Numbered from the stretch's first letter, positions 48,264 through 57,596 are shown. The stretch is 64,000 bases of DNA from Lachnospiraceae bacterium (GCA_017448245.1 JAFSLV010000024.1:1-64000); one strand, 5' to 3'. Made by a program: numbers and translations. The notes: generated by a model not told the origin, from the letters alone.

Positions 48264-50123
48264 CTATGCCCTCGCGTCAAAGGACTGTTCCGACACGACG
48301 CCGACGGATCCCGGACTCTTCTTGAGCATCTCGTCCACGGCGGCATCCTCTCCCGTCATCTCCGACTGCAGCATCATGCGGCAGTCAAAGGAATAGCCCC
48401 TTTTGTTCAGTCTCTCGTTCAGCTCGTCGATATGCAGCGAGATGAGATCCAGCACCTCATCGTCCGCCACGTAGAAATTGGTATTGACCTTCCGGTCCTG
48501 CATCTTGACATACACATCCAGCGGTCCCATTGCGTCCATGTCCAGATGCAGAATGGCGGATACCGTGCCGTCATCCCTCGCGAGCGACTTTTTATTGGTA
48601 TAGACATAGAGGTCCCCGTGCGTCTCGCCGTTTTGCATCTGCAGCGGCAGCTGCACATACTGGAACATCTGGTTGAGCTGGTTCATAAAATCGATATTGC
48701 CGTTTAAGGTCGCAACCTGCTGTGAAAGAGGCGTGCCCTCACCGAGTGTCCTGGCAAGAAGCTGCGTCAGCTGCTGCGTCTGGCCTTTGAGTCTTTGGTA
48801 GAGCGCATCGACATTGCCTTTTTCCGAAACATCCTCCGGCTTTAACAGCCACTGTTCATTCATCGTATCCTTGAGCAGTGCGGAAAATTCCTCCGAGGAA
48901 AAGAGCTTTGTCCAGACCTGATCCGCCGCCGGTGACGTATGGGCCGTCTGTTGATACAGATCGGACAGCGCCTTCATCAGCTCGTTCGATGACATCTGTG
49001 CGGGATCCCGGGACAGTCCCGCCTGCTTCATCAGCTCCGCAAACGTCTCCGCCTGCGGCGCTACCTGCTGCATCCCGCTCTCCTGCGCGAGCGGGACACC
49101 GTCCGGGGAAAACCTGCGCTCCGGCACACCGATCCCGAGTGCCTCGGCATTTTCCCCCGCAATCTCGGGCGCCAGGTGCGCAACGTCTGCGGAAGCGTTG
49201 ACCTCGCCGCGCATCCCGGAATTGAGCTGCGCAAGAAAATTCTCCGCCTCCTCCGGCGTCATCTGCGCAAGCATCGCCTCAAGACCGTCGGAGGTCAGAA
49301 GCGTCGCCTGCCCCTCGGGGGATCCCGGCAGGTCGCTCGTCACGTCCGCATGCACGGCAGCCGACGCATCCGCGGCTTCCGCGGACAGATACGGCTGCGT
49401 GTCCACCGCCTCCTCCGGATTGGTAAAAAGACGGATCAGCGCACCGTACATGTCAAGCGCCTGCACGGCCTGTCCCGTCTGTGTCATCGTCGTAAACGCC
49501 TGCGGCAGACCGTTCATGACATCCTGAAGGGAGTGTACGATCTGATGCTGGTAATTCTGATAATTCTGAAACTGTGTGAGCGTATTTTCCGTCAGGGGCA
49601 GCTCCATCCCGCGCATCTGCAGAAGCGTCGTCATATTGGCATCGGGAAACTCCTGCATGCCGCGCGCCATGATCTGCAGCGATTCCCTGTCGATCGAAAG
49701 CCCGTAGGACATCATCTCACGGACCATCTGGAGCGAGGCCTGATCGGCATCCATTCCCGCCTGCGCGAGAGCTCTCAGCGCGGAGGAATCGAGTGCCGTA
49801 TTCTGATAGAGGGGGCTCAGGTTGATCTGGCCGTCCGCGGTATTGCGCACCTGGAAGGTGACACTGGTCCCCTCCGTGAGCGCCATCGCCGAATCGAGAC
49901 GCGCGGATACCTGCGCACCGCCCCCGAGATCGATCTGCGCCGTGCGCGAACCGTTGGCCTCGACGGTGACACTCATCACGCGTCCCTGCACGGTCTGGCC
50001 GTTTTCCAACTGCCGGAGTGCCTCCTGGCCGCGCGCATCCGCTCCGTCCGTAATCTGTACGGACGGCTGCGTCTGTGTGACGGAACCGACATTATAATTG
50101 TATGTGTTGGTCGAAATCTCCAT
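48264..50123 (-). CDS. FliK-like (hook-length control) protein
   Basis: A 619-residue Gln/Met-rich protein without signal peptide or membrane helices. The C-terminal 200 residues resemble the FliK C-terminal domain (NGNIDFMNQLNQMFQYVQLP, HLDMDAMGPLDVYVKM, VADDEVLDLISLHIDELNERL). The N-terminal part has a small beta domain (NGQTVQGRVMSVTVEANG) followed by disordered, repetitive segments. In motile relatives FliK measures the hook and talks to FlhB; here the neighbour is a shortened FlhB-like protein. Shine-Dalgarno is weak. Confidence 0.75.
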   Translation of the reverse strand: MEISTNTYNYNVGSVTQTQPSVQITDGADARGQEALRQLENGQTVQGRVMSVTVEANGSRTAQIDLGGGAQVSARLDSAMALTEGTSVTFQVRNTADGQINLSPLYQNTALDSSALRALAQAGMDADQASLQMVREMMSYGLSIDRESLQIMARGMQEFPDANMTTLLQMRGMELPLTENTLTQFQNYQNYQHQIVHSLQDVMNGLPQAFTTMTQTGQAVQALDMYGALIRLFTNPEEAVDTQPYLSAEAADASAAVHADVTSDLPGSPEGQATLLTSDGLEAMLAQMTPEEAENFLAQLNSGMRGEVNASADVAHLAPEIAGENAEALGIGVPERRFSPDGVPLAQESGMQQVAPQAETFAELMKQAGLSRDPAQMSSNELMKALSDLYQQTAHTSPAADQVWTKLFSSEEFSALLKDTMNEQWLLKPEDVSEKGNVDALYQRLKGQTQQLTQLLARTLGEGTPLSQQVATLNGNIDFMNQLNQMFQYVQLPLQMQNGETHGDLYVYTNKKSLARDDGTVSAILHLDMDAMGPLDVYVKMQDRKVNTNFYVADDEVLDLISLHIDELNERLNKRGYSFDCRMMLQSEMTGEDAAVDEMLKKSPGSVGVVSEQSFDARA

Positions 50124-50168
50124 GGCGTCCTGATGTACAAACCCGCTTCCGTTAAAAGAAGCAGCCGG

Positions 50169-50849
50169 TTATACCAGTCTGGTGATAAAGGTCCTGCGGT
50201 GAATCGGCGAGGGGCCCTTTGTGCGGATCGCCTCGATATGCGCCGCCGTCCCGTATCCCTTGTGGGAGATAAATCCGTACCCCGGATACTGCGCGTCAAA
50301 TCCCGCCATCAGACGGTCCCTGTCGACCTTGGCCAGAATCGATGCCGCGGCAATCGAGGCGCACTGCGCATCGCCTTTGACGATCGATACCTGCTTGTAG
50401 GCTTCGAGCTGCGGCACATGCACCGCATCGATGAGCAGCGCATCGGGGCGGATCCGGTATGTTTCTTCGAGCGAACGTACCGCCATTGCCATCGCTTCAT
50501 AGGTCGCCTGCAGGATATTGATCTCGTCGATCCTTGCGCCCGACACAAAAGCCGTAGCGTACGCAAGCGCATGCTCCCTGATTACGTCATATAGCTTCTC
50601 TCTCTTTTTTTCGGTTAATTGCTTGGAATCGTTTAGATATAAAATGAACTTGTCTTTTGGCAGAATCACCGCACCGGCACAGACAGGCCCGGCGAGCGGT
50701 CCCCTTCCGACCTCGTCGATCCCGCATACATACGGGAAATCGCTGTATTTTTCCTCGAAGAGATACATCCGCTTTGTCCGCGCGATCTCCGCATCCAAAG
50801 CCTCTTTTTTGGTATATCTCTTTTCCCGGAACGCGGCGACATATTCCAT
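50169..50849 (-). CDS. rnhB: Ribonuclease HII
   Basis: A 226-residue RNase HII: GIDEVGRGPLAGPVCAGAV (catalytic Asp-Glu), DSKQLTEKKRE, LIDAVHVP and the second-shell SIAAASILAKVDRD. An N-terminal helix of about 35 residues precedes the core. Start at 50849, just after the lepB stop; a TTG 11 codons earlier overlaps lepB and is less likely. Removes ribonucleotides from DNA. Confidence 0.95.
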   Translation of the reverse strand: MEYVAAFREKRYTKKEALDAEIARTKRMYLFEEKYSDFPYVCGIDEVGRGPLAGPVCAGAVILPKDKFILYLNDSKQLTEKKREKLYDVIREHALAYATAFVSGARIDEINILQATYEAMAMAVRSLEETYRIRPDALLIDAVHVPQLEAYKQVSIVKGDAQCASIAAASILAKVDRDRLMAGFDAQYPGYGFISHKGYGTAAHIEAIRTKGPSPIHRRTFITRLV

Positions 50850-50850
50850 A

Positions 50851-51390
50851 CTACTGATGCTTGAGGATCCCGAAAGACTCAAACGGCCAGATCCGGATCC
50901 ATGCCTTGCCGATCAGATCGCGTTTGTGCACATTGCCTACGATCGGATCCCTCGAATCCATCGAATTGTTGCGGTTGTCCCCCATGACAAAATACTCGTC
51001 CGCTCCCAGTACCACCGGATCGGAAGCCCGCCCCGGTGATTTGATGACCTCCATCCCGTAATACTCCTCGAGCACCTCGCCGTTGATCCAGATACGTCCG
51101 TCGTCCGTGATCTGCACGGTCTCTCCGGGCAGCCCGATCACGCGCTTGATAAAAAAGGTCTCGCCGTCGAGTTCGAAAGGAAACACGACAATATCGAAAC
51201 GCTCCGGTGATTTGAACCGGTAGCTGAGCTTGTCCACAAACAGCGAATCGCCGTCGGAAAGCGTCGGCAGCATCGAGCCTCCCGACACATCCGTCCGCTG
51301 CATGACGAAACGGATAAACAGAATCGTGACCACCAGAATGATCACCAGATACAAAATGATATTGAGGATTTCCTTAAACTGACGCTTCAT
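50851..51390 (-). CDS. lepB: Signal peptidase I (first copy)
   Basis: A 179-residue SPase I: one N-terminal membrane helix (YLVIILVVTILFIRFV), catalytic Ser in GGSMLPTL near 38, catalytic Lys in FIKRVIGLPGE near 81 and box E GDNRNNSMDSR near 146. GGAGGAG precedes the ATG, which overlaps the rbgA stop. It is one of two signal peptidases flanking rbgA. Confidence 0.94.
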   Translation of the reverse strand: MKRQFKEILNIILYLVIILVVTILFIRFVMQRTDVSGGSMLPTLSDGDSLFVDKLSYRFKSPERFDIVVFPFELDGETFFIKRVIGLPGETVQITDDGRIWINGEVLEEYYGMEVIKSPGRASDPVVLGADEYFVMGDNRNNSMDSRDPIVGNVHKRDLIGKAWIRIWPFESFGILKHQ

Positions 51391-52277
51391 TGCTCCTCCG
51401 CCTTTTCGAGTGTGATCCGCCCGAGCCTGCCGCCGCGAAACTCCGTCAGCAGAATCGATGACGCTTTTTCATAATCGGGACGCGCGCCCTTCCTGAGCGC
51501 ACCGCGCCGCCTCGCGATCAGATACAGCACCGCCGCCTCGCGCAGGCCTCCCGTTTCCTCTTCCGCAATCTCTTGTACCTCTTCCTCCGCATACTCAAAG
51601 AATGCGGGCATCGCACCGGGATACAGGATCTCCAGCCGCCGGATCAGGGATACGGCCAGTGACTCCAGGTCCAGATTGACATCATTCAGCGAGCCGATCA
51701 TGGCCAGATGCTCGCCCGTCCGGGCATCCTCAAACCTGGGCCACAAAATCCCCGGGGTATCGAGCACCCTGACGGATTCATCGATCGTCAGCCACTGCTT
51801 TCCTCTCGTCACGCCGGGCTTGTTGGCGGTCTTCGTCAGCGCCTTCTTTGCGAGGCAGTTGATCAGGGTCGATTTGCCGACATTGGGGATTCCCGCAATC
51901 ATCGCGCGGATCATGGGGGTCATTCCCCTTGCGGCATCTTTTTTGATGCGCTCCTCCATCAGGCGGCGCATCGCATCCGTGATCTTTGCGGCCTCGTTTT
52001 TTTTCAGCGCATTGAAGGTCACGGTCTCGATGCCCTGTGCGCGAAACCGTTCCGCCCACCTTTTGGTCTCCCTCTCATCCGCAAGGTCGGACTTATTGAG
52101 CACCAAAAGACGCTTCTTTCTCCTGCACAGCGTCTCGATGTCGGGGTTGCCCGAAGCGCGCACGACCCTGGCGTCACGCAGCTCCACCACCATCTCCACC
52201 GAGGAGAGCTGCTCCTCCATCATGCGGCGCGCCTTTGTCATATGTCCCGGATACCATTGGTAGGTCTGCGTACTCAA
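51387..52277 (-). CDS. rbgA: Ribosome biogenesis GTPase RbgA/YlqF
   Basis: A 296-residue GTPase with circularly permuted motifs: G4 LVLNKSDL near 74 comes before G1 GIPNVGKSTLIN near 130 and G3 DTPGILWP near 175, as in YlqF. The C-terminal ANTAR-like helical domain follows. It acts late in 50S assembly. It begins with TTG overlapping the lepB stop (TTGA). Confidence 0.94.
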   Translation of the reverse strand: MSTQTYQWYPGHMTKARRMMEEQLSSVEMVVELRDARVVRASGNPDIETLCRRKKRLLVLNKSDLADERETKRWAERFRAQGIETVTFNALKKNEAAKITDAMRRLMEERIKKDAARGMTPMIRAMIAGIPNVGKSTLINCLAKKALTKTANKPGVTRGKQWLTIDESVRVLDTPGILWPRFEDARTGEHLAMIGSLNDVNLDLESLAVSLIRRLEILYPGAMPAFFEYAEEEVQEIAEEETGGLREAAVLYLIARRRGALRKGARPDYEKASSILLTEFRGGRLGRITLEKAEEQ

Positions 52278-52825
52278 TACGTATACCAGACCTTTCCGGT
52301 GATCGTATCCCTGTGCACGACCCCGATATTGGCGCTGCGCGAATCCTCCGATGCATTGCGGTTATCGCCCAGCACAAAATACTCGCCGGAACCGAGCGTA
52401 ATCTCCCGGGACGCGATCCCCGCATCCTCCATCCGGTCAAAGGACGTATTCTCCTCCGGCTCCCCGTTCACATAGAGGATTCCGTCCGCTATCCGCACGG
52501 TGTCGCCGCTGACGGCAACCACCCGTTTGATATACGTACGCATCCGGTTGCCGCTGCCGTAAAAAACGATGATGTCATCCCTTTTGGGCGTCGACATCTG
52601 GTACACCAGCCGGTTGATGAGCACGTGATCGCCGTTTTCGATCGTCGGCGACATCGAATCCCCCGCCATTTCCATGCGTTTGCCGAGTGCGATGACCAGA
52701 AGTACCGCCGCCATCATGCTGAAGGCGCCGATCAGAAGAAACGTCACCGCTTCCCGTATCATCTGCGGTGAGATCCGTCTGTCCTTTTGTTCCGCGGAAC
52801 GTTTTTTTCGCCGCATTCCTGCCAT
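52274..52825 (-). CDS. lepB: Signal peptidase I (second copy)
   Basis: A 183-residue SPase I: basic N-terminus (RRKKRSAEQKDRR), one membrane helix (AVTFLLIGAFSMMAAVLLVIA), Ser in GDSMSPTI near 56, Lys in YIKRVVAVSGD and GDNRNASEDSR. It has about the same length as the first copy but low identity, so the two may differ in substrate. No Shine-Dalgarno; the extended -10 TGATATAAT ends 6 nt before the ATG, so the mRNA should be leaderless. Confidence 0.93.
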   Translation of the reverse strand: MAGMRRKKRSAEQKDRRISPQMIREAVTFLLIGAFSMMAAVLLVIALGKRMEMAGDSMSPTIENGDHVLINRLVYQMSTPKRDDIIVFYGSGNRMRTYIKRVVAVSGDTVRIADGILYVNGEPEENTSFDRMEDAGIASREITLGSGEYFVLGDNRNASEDSRSANIGVVHRDTITGKVWYTY

Positions 52826-52831
52826 CTGTTT

Positions 52832-52840
52832 ATTATATCA
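52832..52840 (-). promoter_or_regulatory. Extended -10 promoter of the second lepB
   Basis: Minus strand TGA-TATAAT (complement of 52832-52840), a consensus extended -10, 6 nt from the start codon. It lies right after the rplS terminator, so rbgA, rnhB and downstream genes likely depend on it. Confidence 0.7.
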
Positions 52841-52858
52841 CGATTTTTTGTATCTGCC

Positions 52859-52895
52859 CAAAAAAAGGGACGGCCGCCCGATCACGTGCCGTCCC
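52859..52895 (-). terminator. Terminator of rplS
   Basis: Minus strand GGGACGGC (complement of 52888-52895) pairs with GCCGTCCC (complement of 52867-52874), followed by at least seven T. A strong intrinsic terminator. Confidence 0.9.
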
Positions 52896-52919
52896 GTCTG
52901 TGTACAGAAAGAATCCGTC

Positions 52920-53264
52920 TCAGCGTACCATCTCCTTGACCTTGGCCTTTTTGCCGGTCAGGCCCTTGAGATAGTTGAGGCGCGCACGGCGCACCTTGCC
53001 GCGTCTCGTGACCTCGACCTTTTCGAGGAGAGGACTGTGCAAAGGCCACGTCTTTTCGACGCCGATCCCGCTCGAGAGCTTGCGCACCGTAAAGGTCGTG
53101 CGGTTGCCGCCGCCCTGGATCTTTTTGACGGTGCCCTCAAAGACCTGCACGCGCTCGCGGTTGCCTTCCTTGATCTTGCCGTATACCTTGACCGTATCGC
53201 CGACATTGAACTGCGGCGCCTGTTCTTTGCATTGTTCCTTTTCGAGTTCTTCAATGATCGTCAT
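52920..53264 (-). CDS. rplS: 50S ribosomal protein L19
   Basis: A 114-residue L19: [35 protein letters not shown] and the basic C-terminus [19 protein letters not shown]. At the 30S-50S interface. In many Firmicutes rplS precedes rbgA (ylqF) and rnhB, as here. Promoter at 53323-53351 and terminator at 52859-52895 make it a monocistronic unit. Confidence 0.97.
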   Translation of the reverse strand: MTIIEELEKEQCKEQAPQFNVGDTVKVYGKIKEGNRERVQVFEGTVKKIQGGGNRTTFTVRKLSSGIGVEKTWPLHSPLLEKVEVTRRGKVRRARLNYLKGLTGKKAKVKEMVR

Positions 53265-53322
53265 GACTACCTGCCTTTACCTGAACATACATCGTTACCT
53301 GCCGTTTTGCACAGCACAGAAT

Positions 53323-53351
53323 ACTTTATCACAGCACGCCGCATTCGTCAA
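53323..53351 (-). promoter_or_regulatory. Promoter of rplS
   Basis: Minus strand TTGACG (complement of 53346-53351), 17 bp, extended -10 TGA-TAAAGT (TAAAGT is the complement of 53323-53328). Leader of about 50 nt. Confidence 0.7.
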
Positions 53352-53425
53352 GGACTGCCGGTGCGGTCACGCAGAGGCACCGGTGCGCAAACACCCGTTC
53401 TGTTTGTGATTATTTATTGCCTCCG

Positions 53426-53454
53426 TTGCTTTTCTCCTCCGGATGGGATATATT
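53426..53454 (+). promoter_or_regulatory. Promoter abutting dltA
   Basis: TTGCTT (53426-53431), 17 bp, TATATT (53449-53454). Seven nt separate the -10 box from the ATG at 53462, so transcription should start at or beside the start codon. Confidence 0.6.
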
Positions 53455-53461
53455 AGTATCC

Positions 53462-54994
53462 ATGACCATTCTGGAAAAGATCAGGGAAAATGCGGCACGG
53501 CATCCGGAACGCCTCATGATGCGGCTTCCTTCGCCGGACGGAGAAAAGACACTGACCTGGGGCGCACTGGACAAAGACAGTGACCGCCTCGCTTCTTATA
53601 TGGAAAAAAACGTGGCAGGCAAAGCCCCCGTCGTCGTTTACGGGCATAAGGATCCGCTCATGATCGTTGTGTTTCTTGCCTGCGTCAAATCGGGAAGGGC
53701 CTACTGTCCGCTCGACGTCAATCTGCCTCCCGCCCGCATCCTGCAGGTGATCGACGAGGTCCGTCCAGAGATCGTCTTTGCGACGGAGGATTTCGTGACG
53801 GACCGTACGGATGTACCTCTCACGGATGCCGCAGGCATCCGGCATATACTGGAAACACATACGGGGCGGATCGCTCCTTCTTCTTATGCGGGACCGGAGG
53901 ATATCTTCTACATCATCTTTACCTCCGGCTCGAGCGGTACCCCCAAGGGCGTGCAGATCACGACCGCCTGCATCGATGCGTTTCTTTCCTGGGCAATCAC
54001 TCTCGGAAGGGGCGTATCGGACGAAGCACCGGAGGTCTTTTTAAATCAGGCGCCCTTTTCCTTTGATCTGTCCGTCATGGATCTCTTTTTGACGCTCTAT
54101 ACGGGCGGCACGCTCTTTGCGCTGACACGCGGGGTTCAGTCCGACATGCGCCTGCTCCTTGAAGCCCTTGGCGCATCCGGTGCGCACACCTTTGTGTCGA
54201 CCCCTTCCTTTGCGGACGTATGCCTTTCGGACCCTTCCTTTGACGCGTCGCTTCTGCCTTGTGTCAAACACTTTCTGTTCTGCGGCGAGGTCCTGACCAA
54301 TAAGACGGTCGAACGGCTGATGTCCCGGTTTCCTGACGCGTGGATCGTCAATACCTATGGTCCGACGGAGTCGACCTGTGCGGTAACGGATGTCATCGTC
54401 TCCCGCGCATTAAACGAAACCGAAAGCCCGCTTCCCGTCGGCCGCCCCAAGAAGGGTACCACGCTCCTCATCGTCGACGGGAAACAGCAGCCTCTTCCCG
54501 ATGGCGAGACGGGAGAGATCGTTATCGCCGGCGACAGCGTAAGCCCCGGCTATTTTGGCAACGAAGTGCTGACACGCGAAAAATTCGGCACGATCACAAA
54601 AGACAGCCTGACACTCCGCACCTATCGCACGGGAGACGCGGGATATCTCAAAGACGGCATGCTCTATTATGCGGGCCGCATCGATCTGCAGGTCAAGCTC
54701 CACGGTTACCGCATCGAGCTCGAGGATATCGAGGCCAATCTGTTACGGATCGACGGCATCCTGCAGGCCGCCGTCATTCCAAAGCTCCGGCAGGGCAAGG
54801 TTTCTTCCCTGGCAGCCTGTGTGGTCACGGCGTCTCCGGTTGCCGATGAAAAGGAGTTTGAGGCGCGGCTGAAATCACAATTGAAAGAAAACCTTCCGGA
54901 ATACATGGTTCCGAAAAAGATCCGCTTCCTGAAGGATCTCCCGCGCACGGCAAACGGCAAGATCGACCGCCGGGCCGTCGGTGAACTGCTATGA
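53462..54994 (+). CDS. dltA: D-alanine--D-alanyl carrier protein ligase
   Basis: A 510-residue adenylating enzyme: P-loop FTSGSSGTPKG near 152, NTYGPTESTCAV near 297, YRTGDAGYL and the C-terminal catalytic Lys in PRTANGKIDRR. It loads D-Ala onto DltC. I use the ATG at 53462; the longer frame from 53417 runs through the promoter. There is no Shine-Dalgarno and the -10 box is 7 nt away: a leaderless start. First of dltA-B-C-D-X. Confidence 0.95.
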   Translation: MTILEKIRENAARHPERLMMRLPSPDGEKTLTWGALDKDSDRLASYMEKNVAGKAPVVVYGHKDPLMIVVFLACVKSGRAYCPLDVNLPPARILQVIDEVRPEIVFATEDFVTDRTDVPLTDAAGIRHILETHTGRIAPSSYAGPEDIFYIIFTSGSSGTPKGVQITTACIDAFLSWAITLGRGVSDEAPEVFLNQAPFSFDLSVMDLFLTLYTGGTLFALTRGVQSDMRLLLEALGASGAHTFVSTPSFADVCLSDPSFDASLLPCVKHFLFCGEVLTNKTVERLMSRFPDAWIVNTYGPTESTCAVTDVIVSRALNETESPLPVGRPKKGTTLLIVDGKQQPLPDGETGEIVIAGDSVSPGYFGNEVLTREKFGTITKDSLTLRTYRTGDAGYLKDGMLYYAGRIDLQVKLHGYRIELEDIEANLLRIDGILQAAVIPKLRQGKVSSLAACVVTASPVADEKEFEARLKSQLKENLPEYMVPKKIRFLKDLPRTANGKIDRRAVGELL

Positions 54995-56160
54995 GCTTTT
55001 TTTCCGGATCGCTCTTTTTCATATTTCTCATTCCCGCACTGGTCCCTGCCGTCCTCCTCGGATTGCTGGGAAAGCCCTTGCGGACGTACCGCAATCTGCT
55101 GACGGTTGCGATGATCCTGCTCGTCTATCTGCCGGCCCCCGTACAGCTCCTGTATCTGATCCTCTATTGCGTACTTGCCCTGCTACTGACGACGCTCTTT
55201 CTTTCGCACAGGAAGAAAAAGGGGCGGGAACCGAAGGTCTTTTATGCCGCGCTCATTTTGGCGCTGCTTCCTCTCATTGTCTGTAAGTGCGCGGCGGTAT
55301 TTGAGGTATCCGTCTTTGGCTTCCTCGGGATCAGCTACCTCTGCTTCCGCGTGCTGATCGTCCTCATCGAGATCCATGACGGCGTGATCACCTCGGTTTC
55401 CCCCGCGGGATTGCTTTCGTATCTTTTGTTTTTCACGTCCCTTTCCTCCGGTCCGATCGACCGGCCAAGGCGTTTTGAAAAGGACGATACCGCGGTATTT
55501 TCCCGCGAAGAATATACGGAACTGTTGTACCGGGGTATCTACAGGATCGTCCTCGGCGCCTTTTATAAGTTCGTCTGCTCCGAGGCGATGTATTATGTGC
55601 TCCATACTTATATCGACGGCTACCAGAGTCCCCCCTATCTCGTTGCCTACGCTTACGTCTACGGACTCTATCTGTTCTTTGATTTTGCGGGCTACAGCGC
55701 GATGGCGACCGGTACCTCGTATCTGCTCGGGATCCGCATGCCGGATAATTTTAACCGTCCCTTCCTCGCCGTCGACCTGCGCGATTTCTGGAACCGGTGG
55801 CACATCACGCTCTCCTCGTTTTTCAGGGATTTTGTATTTACGCGTTTCATGATCTTTGCCGCAAGAAAAAAGGCGGCCGGCTCCCGCCTGCAAAGAGCCT
55901 CGGCCGGACTCATCCTCAACATGTTCCTCATGGGACTGTGGCACGGGATCAGCATCCATTACGTTCTGTACGGTCTCTACCACGGCATACTCCTCGCCGT
56001 CACGGAGGTCTTTCAGAAGAAATCTTCTTTTTATAAAAGGAACCGGCAAAAGCCCTGGTACATTGCCTGTTCCTGGCTGCTCAATCTCAACATCGTGATG
56101 CTCGGGTTTCTGATCTTTTCCGGATACCTCTCGGAGGTCTGGAAAGAGCTCATGCATTAG
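54991..56160 (+). CDS. dltB: D-alanyl transfer protein DltB (MBOAT)
   Basis: A 389-residue membrane O-acyltransferase with about 11 helices. The MBOAT signature is present: NRWHITLSSFFRDFVF near 268 and the catalytic His in LMGLWHGISIHY near 310-320. It passes D-Ala from DltC across the membrane. ATG overlaps the dltA stop. Confidence 0.95.
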   Translation: MSFFSGSLFFIFLIPALVPAVLLGLLGKPLRTYRNLLTVAMILLVYLPAPVQLLYLILYCVLALLLTTLFLSHRKKKGREPKVFYAALILALLPLIVCKCAAVFEVSVFGFLGISYLCFRVLIVLIEIHDGVITSVSPAGLLSYLLFFTSLSSGPIDRPRRFEKDDTAVFSREEYTELLYRGIYRIVLGAFYKFVCSEAMYYVLHTYIDGYQSPPYLVAYAYVYGLYLFFDFAGYSAMATGTSYLLGIRMPDNFNRPFLAVDLRDFWNRWHITLSSFFRDFVFTRFMIFAARKKAAGSRLQRASAGLILNMFLMGLWHGISIHYVLYGLYHGILLAVTEVFQKKSSFYKRNRQKPWYIACSWLLNLNIVMLGFLIFSGYLSEVWKELMH

Positions 56161-56190
56161 GGTAAAATATAACGGAAAGGGGTAGTAACG

Positions 56191-56427
56191 GTGGAAGAAA
56201 AACTGTTGGAGATTCTTGCCGAGCTGTGTGAGGACGATGTCGTAAAGGACTCCCTTACGATCGACCTGTTTGAGGAGGATCTGCTGGATTCACTCGCCTT
56301 TGCGGAGCTGTTGTATGCCATCGAGGAGCAATTCGGTGTCATCATCGCTCCCTCCGCGGTCGCAAGGGAAGACGTCAATACGCCGGAAAAAATCATCGCG
56401 CTTGTGCGGGAGAAGCTCGACGCATGA
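56191..56427 (+). CDS. dltC: D-alanyl carrier protein
   Basis: A 78-residue acyl-carrier protein with the phosphopantetheine Ser34 in LLDSLAFAELLYAI. It starts with GTG; AAAGGGG lies about 9 nt upstream. Strongly acidic as expected. Carries D-Ala from DltA to DltB. Confidence 0.95.
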   Translation: MEEKLLEILAELCEDDVVKDSLTIDLFEEDLLDSLAFAELLYAIEEQFGVIIAPSAVAREDVNTPEKIIALVREKLDA

Positions 56428-57596
56428 AAAAGCGTCTCCTGATCCTTGTGCCCTTTGTCCTTGCCGCACTGATCGTTTTATGCGAGGATCTTTTGGCGCG
56501 CGCGGTCATACACCGCAACGCGCACAAGGCGATCTACTATAATGTCGATCACCGCAATTACTGCGCGCCGCTCCTGCATGATATCATCACGGCCGAAACG
56601 ATCGTGGTCTTGGGCTCGAGCGAGCTGCACGCTTCGCTTTCGCCCGCCTATCCCGCCACTCTCTATAATCACGGCTACGCGGATTACAACATGGTGCCGA
56701 TCGGACGCGCCAAGATGCAGTCGCTGCAGCATGCGATCGATGTCGGCGCACTCGACAAAAACATCCCCGATGCCAAAATCGTTCTGATCGTTTCTCCCCA
56801 GTGGTTTACCAAAGATCATCTTGACCCCGATACGTTTGCGGTCTGCTTTGAGGAAATGCGCTACGAAGCCTTTTTACAGAATCCGGATATCCCGAAGGAC
56901 CTCAAGGAACGCGTCTCCTCGCGTATCCGTTCGCTCCTTGTCACCGATCCGGAAGCGTTTGCCGTTGTCGAAGAATACGAAACGCTGTATCTCGGGGAAG
57001 GGTCGCATCCTGCGCTGCGCGTACAGGCTCTGCTCCACGACACGGTCCGCGACATCCGTGACCGTTACCGTCTCGCGCGTCTGATGCTTGCGCTCACGGA
57101 CGATACCGACTACTCGCACAAGGTCATCGCTTCGGACATCGATTTTGCGGCACTCCTTGAGGAGAGCGAGGCACTCGGCGCCGAGGCCGCATCGCACAAC
57201 GACTTTGGCATGGACGATACCTATTTTGATACGCATTTTGCCGCGGACCTTGCCTCTTACCGGGGCATCAGCAGCGGGGAGAGCTATACGGATTCTGCGG
57301 AATACGATGACTTCCGGCTCTTTCTCGAGGTGTGCGGGGCCTGTGAGATCTCACCGCTGATCATCAGCATTCCGGTCAACGGCTACTGGTATGACTATAC
57401 GGGATTTCCCGTATCCGACAGACAGCAGTATTATCAGAACATCCGCGACATCTGCGCGGAATACGGCGTTGCGTGCGCGGACTTTACGGACAAAGAATAC
57501 GAAAAATACTTTTTCTCGGATGCGATGCATCTGGGATGGAAAGGATGGGTCTATGTCGATGAAGCGATTTATCGATACCATTGCGGAGTGGAATGA
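56424..57596 (+). CDS. dltD: D-alanyl-lipoteichoic acid biosynthesis protein DltD
   Basis: A 390-residue protein with an N-terminal membrane anchor (LLILVPFVLAALIVL) and an extracytoplasmic SGNH-like domain: nucleophile Ser in VLGSSELHASLSP near 70 and the Asp-x2-His of DAMHLGWKGW near 372. It hands D-Ala to teichoic acid. ATG overlaps the dltC stop; its own 3' end overlaps dltX by 44 nt. Confidence 0.94.
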   Translation: MKKRLLILVPFVLAALIVLCEDLLARAVIHRNAHKAIYYNVDHRNYCAPLLHDIITAETIVVLGSSELHASLSPAYPATLYNHGYADYNMVPIGRAKMQSLQHAIDVGALDKNIPDAKIVLIVSPQWFTKDHLDPDTFAVCFEEMRYEAFLQNPDIPKDLKERVSSRIRSLLVTDPEAFAVVEEYETLYLGEGSHPALRVQALLHDTVRDIRDRYRLARLMLALTDDTDYSHKVIASDIDFAALLEESEALGAEAASHNDFGMDDTYFDTHFAADLASYRGISSGESYTDSAEYDDFRLFLEVCGACEISPLIISIPVNGYWYDYTGFPVSDRQQYYQNIRDICAEYGVACADFTDKEYEKYFFSDAMHLGWKGWVYVDEAIYRYHCGVE

